Part shown: positions 59,410 to 64,000 of the stretch, one piece after another | How positions within the stretch are numbered: the stretch's first letter is position 1 | How the letters are laid out: each line of letters opens with the position of its first letter | From: Candidula unifasciata | Taxonomy: Eukaryota; Mollusca; Gastropoda; Stylommatophora; Geomitridae | NCBI GenBank assembly: GCA_905116865.2 | Contig: CAJHNH020002669.1 | Span: forward strand, 812,612 to 876,611 | Length of the DNA: 64,000 nt | Direction: 5' to 3' | Position numbers and translations under genes: made by a program | The notes under the pieces: generated by a model | Databases searched by the model: none | The model's input: only the letters and a program-made list of their open reading frames with translations | What the model was told of the DNA's origin: nothing

Positions 59410-60050
59410 CATCCCAGAAAGCAAATAACAGAGCGGCACACCCGCAACGTCCAGCAGGTTAGACCAGTCCAAGAAAGTTATCAGTGGAACGTGACCTACT
59501 TTCTGTGGGGAGACTAACGTTTGTTTGTCCCTATTGGTTTCACTGCATATTGGGCAATCCCATGCATGCTGAGTCCTCTGATGCAACAGTGACAACAAGG
59601 TACCTCTACTGGCTGATCCCATGAAGAGCTGGTTGTAGTGTCTCCTCTGTTGGCTTCAAAGGGGGCATAAGCGGGCTTCACCATGCTTTACTCCAGTGTC
59701 ATGCAATCGTGTTAATGTCAGAGATTGTCATTATCCACTAGCCTAGTCTGTACAACATTGATGACGACTGCTTTCTCTGTGATTCCTTCCCGAAGCTTTT
59801 AGTGCATTGCTGGCCAGTTGGTCCACTCGCTCATTACCCTTTACTCCGCCATATCCAGTTGTGTAGGTCCAGGTGAGAGAGGTTAAGTGCAATTTCTGAA
59901 CACTTTCTACCCATTCAGAGTACATACAACCAGTTGCAATTTCCTGAACCTTGTTCATGGAATCTGATACGATTACTGCATGTGTGACTGATATTAGGCA
60001 TTCAGCTGTCACATCAGCTTCTAGCATCACTGCCATGTTATCACTGACAT
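59410..60050 (-). mobile_element. LINE RNase H domain and 3' end
   Basis: The minus frame 59743-60078 contains HAVIVSDSMNKVQEIATGCM and WTYTTGYGGVKGNERVDQLA (RNase H). The minus frame 59362-59622 carries the tail RTQHAWDCPICSETNRDKQ. It lies just past the TDP1 polyadenylation signal. Confidence 0.8.
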
Positions 60051-60300
60051 CATCAAGTGCCACTGACATCATCATCAAGTGCCACTGACATCATCATCAA
60101 GAGCCACTGACATCATCATCAAGTGCCACTGCCATCATCATCAAGTGCCAGTAGCTTAATCATTGTGTATTATCTCTGACATCATCATCAAGTGCCACTG
60201 ACATCATCATCAAGTGCCACTGACATCATCATTGATTGCCAGTAGCTTAATCATTGTGTATTATCTCTGACATCATCATCATTCAGTGCTGCTGAAGTCA
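60040..60300 (+). repeat. 22-bp minisatellite, ATC-rich, with higher-order duplication
   Basis: The unit is GACATCATCATCAAGTGCCA then CT. A longer block containing GCCAGTAGCTTAATCATTGT is itself present twice (60147 and 60238). Confidence 0.9.
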
Positions 60301-60399
60301 TCACAGACATCCATCAGCTTCCCTGCTGGGCAGGTTTGGTGGCAGTAGATCCCCATCATGTGTCTGTCCTGGGTCTGGCTTTTACCTCCTTCTGCCATC

Positions 60400-60815
60400 C
60401 CTGTGTGGGTTCCAGAGCCTCATTTGGGGGAGGGGGGGGGGGGGAGAATAGACCCCCCCACCACCACCAAGCATGTTGTAAATGCTGAATAATTAGAGGT
60501 TTCTTTCAGAGTCGGAGTGCATCCACCTGAGAAGTGAGGGACCAACAGTCTACTTAGAAATAAGTCAGACTTATAAAATGGATGTGCAAGCAAAACACAT
60601 CTCTTGAACGAAAGTCCACAAGTGGACAAACAACCAGAACTTTCTGTCAGAGTTTACAGCTGGTGAACATGAAGAAGATGACAAAATAATAAGTCAGACT
60701 TATAAAATGGATGTGCGAGCAAAACTCAATCTCTGGAACGAAAGTCCACAAGTAGACAAACAACCAGAACTTTCTGTCAGAGTTTACAGCTGGTGACCAT
60801 AAAGAAGATGACAAA
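60400..60815 (+). repeat. Modular short repeat, tail type 1, with duplicated tail
   Basis: Head TGTGGGTTCCAGAGCCTCAT followed by a G run (60425-60444), middle GAGTGCATCCACCTGAGAAG, tail to GAAGAAGATGACAAAA. The last 125 bases or so are then repeated (60685-60810, TAAGTCAGACTTATAAAATG again). Confidence 0.8.
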
Positions 60816-61072
60816 ACATTCTGCCAGGTAGTAACCTGACTAAATCTGATGTTTTCTATCCAGTAATATCTTTGACATCCTCTGTCCTTCTTCCCCTTAA
60901 CTTTTTTTTTCTATCATGTTTGGACAGGAGATGAGAAAATAGTCAATTTCAGCTCCATGTCTGTTACAAGCGTACATCTGAGGAAATCTGACCTGCTAGT
61001 CAAACCGTGACCATATGTGATACGAGGTTTCAGAAATTTGTGTGTGTGGGTACTCCTAGTATGTCTTGGGGA

Positions 61073-61337
61073 GTTGCCATGGCGTAGCAGCTAGACGCTC
61101 TTGTGCGGATCAGAAGGTCATGGGTTCACTCCCTGTCGGAGCCAGAATTTTCAAAAATGACCTTGACTCCCAGGTCAACCTAGCCATGAGTGGGTACCGG
61201 GTGCAGTCACGGGAAGTAAAGGTGGCCGGCATGATGCTGACCACATCACCCATCTTGTGCTGATTGGTTTTTACAAATATGGATCTAGCCCTATATGCCC
61301 AATACGCCTAAAGGCATGGAAAAGGGACCTTTACTTA
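61073..61337 (+). mobile_element. SINE family A, full-length tRNA-derived copy
   Basis: The tRNA-like head has A box TGGCGTAGCAGCTAGACGC and B box GGTTCACTCCC. The body has CAGGTCAACCTAGCC, GGAAGTAAAGGTGGCCGGCA, GATGCTGACCACATCACCCA, GTGCTGATTGG, TATATGCCCAATACGCC and ends GGGACCTTTACTTA. It is the best reference for this family in the window. Confidence 0.87.
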
Positions 61338-61739
61338 CTAGTTTGTCTTGCAGCTTGAGGGTCCCTTCTTCCTCTGCTCCAGAGGAGAATAGGATATCAA
61401 CTAGCTGACCCCAGGTCATCCTTTCCTCTGCTGTCACATTCAGCTCATCTCATGTCCTCCCCATCTTTCTAATTTCACTTTCTAGCTCCCTGTGGTGGTC
61501 TGCCTTTGTTTCTATGTTTCCACTGTGAAGACATTGTAGTTATATTGTTCTCAGGTTTTTCAGCATGTGTCCTATTCAGAGCGAACATCTTTTCTTCCCC
61601 TCATCATTCACTGGAAGGTTTTCTCCCAACATTAGGGATTCTGTCATACCATTTCATTTCCTTTTCTATACAGGCACCAGTTAATCTGAGTATATGAGAA
61701 GCTCAAAATTATCTGGTATATAATTGTCATGCATAAATC

Positions 61740-62507
61740 TTGAGCCAAAAGTTTGTTGTTAGCCTAAAGTTTGTCGTTAGCCTAAAGTTTGTCGTTAGCC
61801 TAAAGTTAGTCTTGAGCCTAAAGTTTGTCGTTAGCCTAAAGTTAGTCTTGAGCCTAAAGTTTGTCGTTAGCCTAAAGTTAGTCTTGAGCCTAAAGTTTGT
61901 CGTTAGCCTAAAGTTAGTCTTGAGCCTAAAGTTTGTCGTTAGCCTAAAGTTAGTCTTGAGCCTAAAGTTTGTCATTAGCCTAAAGTTAGTCTTGAGCCTA
62001 AAGTTTGTTGTTAGCCTAAAGTTAGTCTTGAGCCTAAAGTTTGTTGTTAGCCTAAAGTTAGTCTTGAGCCTAAAGTTAGTCTTGAGCCTAAAGTTTGTCT
62101 TGAGCCTAAAGTTTGTCTTGAGCCTAAAGTAAGTCTTGAGCCTAAAGTAAGTCTTGAGCCTAAAGTTTGTCGTTAGCCTAAAGTTAGTCTTGAGCCTAAA
62201 GTTTGTCGTTAGCCTAAAGTTAGTCTTGAGCCTAAAGTTTGTCGTTAGCCTAAAGTTAGTCTTGAGCCTAAAGTTTGTCGTTAGCCTAAAGTTAGTCTTG
62301 AGCCTAAAGTTTGTCATTAGCCTAAAGTTAGTCTTGAGCCTAAAGTTTGTCATTAGCCTAAAGTTAGTCTTGAGCCTAAAGTTAGTCTTGAGCCTAAAGT
62401 TAGTCTTGAGCTCAGAATTAGTCTTGAGCCTAAAGTTAGTCTTGAGCCTAAAGTTAGTCTTGAGCCTAAAGTTAGTCTTGAGCTCAGAATTAGTCTTGAG
62501 CCTAAAG
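61740..62507 (+). repeat. 18-bp minisatellite, about 42 units, alternating types
   Basis: Two unit types, AGCCTAAAGTTAGTCTTG and AGCCTAAAGTTTGTCGTT, alternate over much of the array to give a 36-bp higher-order period. Open on both strands. Confidence 0.95.
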
Positions 62508-62509
62508 GA

Positions 62510-62738
62510 TTGGATTGGATTGGATTTTTTACCCCACCAGGACATCACACAAGCGATAAACACCCGATGACACAAAGTGCCACCATGCGGATGAGGATCA
62601 CCGTGGAGAGGTCCCAGAAACCGCGTTCAGACATTTGGCCATAATGATGACCTGCCTATATTGCGGCCCCTGGCAAAAGCCAGAGTGGGGCTTCAAATAA
62701 CAAAAAATAACGTCCTAAGAAGGACGAAAAACAGTAAT
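62510..62738 (+). repeat. Dispersed repeat E, copy 2, inserted in the 18-bp array
   Basis: It starts with a TTGGA repeat (GGATTGGATTGGATTGGATT) then ACCCCACCAGGACATCACAC and CCGTGGAGAGGTCCCAGAAA, and ends GGGGCTTCAAATAACAAAAA. The 18-bp unit resumes after it (62741-62775). Confidence 0.75.
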
Positions 62739-63016
62739 TTTAGAGCCTAAAGTTTGTCTTGAACCCAAAGTTTCAAGAATTATGTTGATTGGTGGTTGTG
62801 TTTGGTTTTTCTTTTTCCTCCATGTTGAACTCATTAACTAGATAATTTTGTTTCTAAGATCTTTTCTAAAACTTGTTTATTGCTTTTTTTGACTAAGAAA
62901 ACAGTAATATTTTTGTCTCATGTCAATTACTTGATGCACCTGTATTTGCATGATGTGCATTGTGTTTATTGTCCTTTTGCTATTTTTATCTCCCTTTGCA
63001 TGTTTTGCTTTTTAGG

Positions 63017-63412
63017 TGGTAGAGTCAATTTGAGGCATGGCGTCCGCCTCGAGTGCTAAAGGTCCTGGGTTCAGACCCTATGAAGGCTATGATTTTTTTC
63101 ACGTCAACTTCTAGTAATTTCCCCTGTCTTCTGGGTAGTAAGATCGGACGCCCATGTGTATTGTTGCGCATGTAAAATATCCCCTGGCAGTTGAAAATCA
63201 AAAAAAGATAGCCTAACGGCGCAATTTGGAGTTAAAAATCTACACAAAGTATTTTAGTATCTTCGCCGGAGCTACGGAGTTTGTGCACTGCGCTGAGATT
63301 CTTCGGACTTAGGCTTGAGTCAGAAGTAGAATGCAGCACTTTTGTGTCACCACTCTTATTTATGCCATGATGTTGTTCTGTTGTATAAACAAACAAACAA
63401 ACAAACAAACAT
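63017..63412 (+). mobile_element. SINE family B, full copy with (AAAC)n tail
   Basis: Head: GGTGGTAGAGTCAATTTGAG, GCCTCGAGTGCTAAAGGTCC and TGGGTTCAGACCC (B box). Body: GTAGTAAGATCGGACGCCCA and TGCACTGCGCTGAGATTCTT. The 3' end is AAACAAACAAAC. Confidence 0.85.
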
Positions 63413-63419
63413 TGTTTTT

Positions 63420-64000
63420 TTGTTGACTTTCCTTGTGCTTCTTCATAGATTGTGAGCAATTACTGCTCCAGATTTCTATAGTTTAACTGTTTACGTTGTC
63501 AGTTCAGTTATTTATTATCCAGATCTTTTGTTGTTGTTGACATTTACATTTTGTTTCTATTGTAATGTCTTCTTGTTTCCATGCATCCTGCAGAAGGACT
63601 GCCCTAAAATGGACCCACCACACGTTTCAGCTCTACCTTGAGAGTTTCTCTCATCTTACCTATTTTAATTCTAAAATATTTTAGGTGAATGTATTGTATT
63701 TTAGAGCAATCAGTCCATTTCTGAATTGTTTCTTTGTCATCTGTTCATCTTATAAGGTAACTTCTAGCTTTATTTGTTGGTATTGTTGATGGTAGTTTCC
63801 TTTGATTTCATACCTTCATGGTATTTCTGTATATCAAAGCCCGGCTTCCAGTTGACAGTCCATAAATGTCCTTTCATGGCAGGTTTATTTTGTTGCCTTG
63901 CTCAGAGACATAGAAGATGCTTTTCCTTGCTCAGAATAACTCATTTTCCTTCTTTGTATTTGTCTTAAAAAAATCAGTCTTCATGAACACTGAGTTCATT
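63420..64000. other. Right-hand end, no gene recognised
   Basis: AT-rich sequence with no conserved coding block or repeat family recognised. Confidence 0.45.

Noticed and set aside
61330..61500. Possible LINE tail on the minus strand (MTWGQLVDILFSSGAEEG)
   Set aside because: It weakly resembles the last residues of some RT proteins, but the match is too short to call.
61727..62575. 282-codon minus-strand ORF with NFRLKT repeats
   Set aside because: Artefact of the 18-bp array (six codons per unit); the N-terminal part comes from dispersed repeat E.

Overview
The window is nuclear DNA from an intron-rich animal. The repeat load, the abundance of 5'-truncated LINE tails carrying RNase H domains and the style of both genes suggest a mollusc, probably a gastropod. 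That assignment is inference from general resemblance, not a database match. I see no bacterial genes, CRISPR arrays or rRNA genes.

Two protein-coding genes lie head to tail on the + strand. The first (540-18202) is NDUFAF7, the mitochondrial protein-arginine methyltransferase needed for respiratory complex I assembly. It is reconstructed from nine exons with matching splice phases, and its AATAAA signal overlaps the stop codon. The second (25028-58994) is TDP1, tyrosyl-DNA phosphodiesterase 1, reconstructed from sixteen exons with both HxK catalytic motifs intact. One short exon, expected between 45064 and 46820, was not found. Exon 3 of TDP1 encodes a complete PBZ (poly(ADP-ribose)-binding) zinc finger, and exons 1-2 encode an acidic helix resembling ubiquitin-interacting motifs. 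Neither is part of vertebrate TDP1, so this enzyme may read damage signals directly.

About a fifth of the window (roughly 12-13 kb) is minisatellite: some twenty arrays with units of 16-65 bp, nearly all in introns or the intergenic space. Several touch splice sites. One 39-bp array has copied the 5' splice site of NDUFAF7 exon 4 five times in frame. A 29-bp intergenic array carries about 52 copies of a near-consensus 5' splice site. A 23-bp array has grown out of the body of a tRNA-derived SINE.

The rest is mostly dispersed repeats. There are at least three tRNA-derived SINE families with visible A and B boxes, and a modular short repeat whose common head is joined to two different tails. 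There is also a family of about 430 bp in four copies, and many LINE 3' fragments on both strands. Long open frames inside the minisatellites are artefacts of repeat units without stop codons and are not genes.

Layout: 1-18.2 kb NDUFAF7; 18.2-25.0 kb intergenic (LINE tails, 33-bp and 29-bp arrays); 25.0-59.4 kb TDP1 with its 3' UTR; 59.4-64 kb LINE RNase H fragment, SINEs and an 18-bp array, with no further gene recognised.
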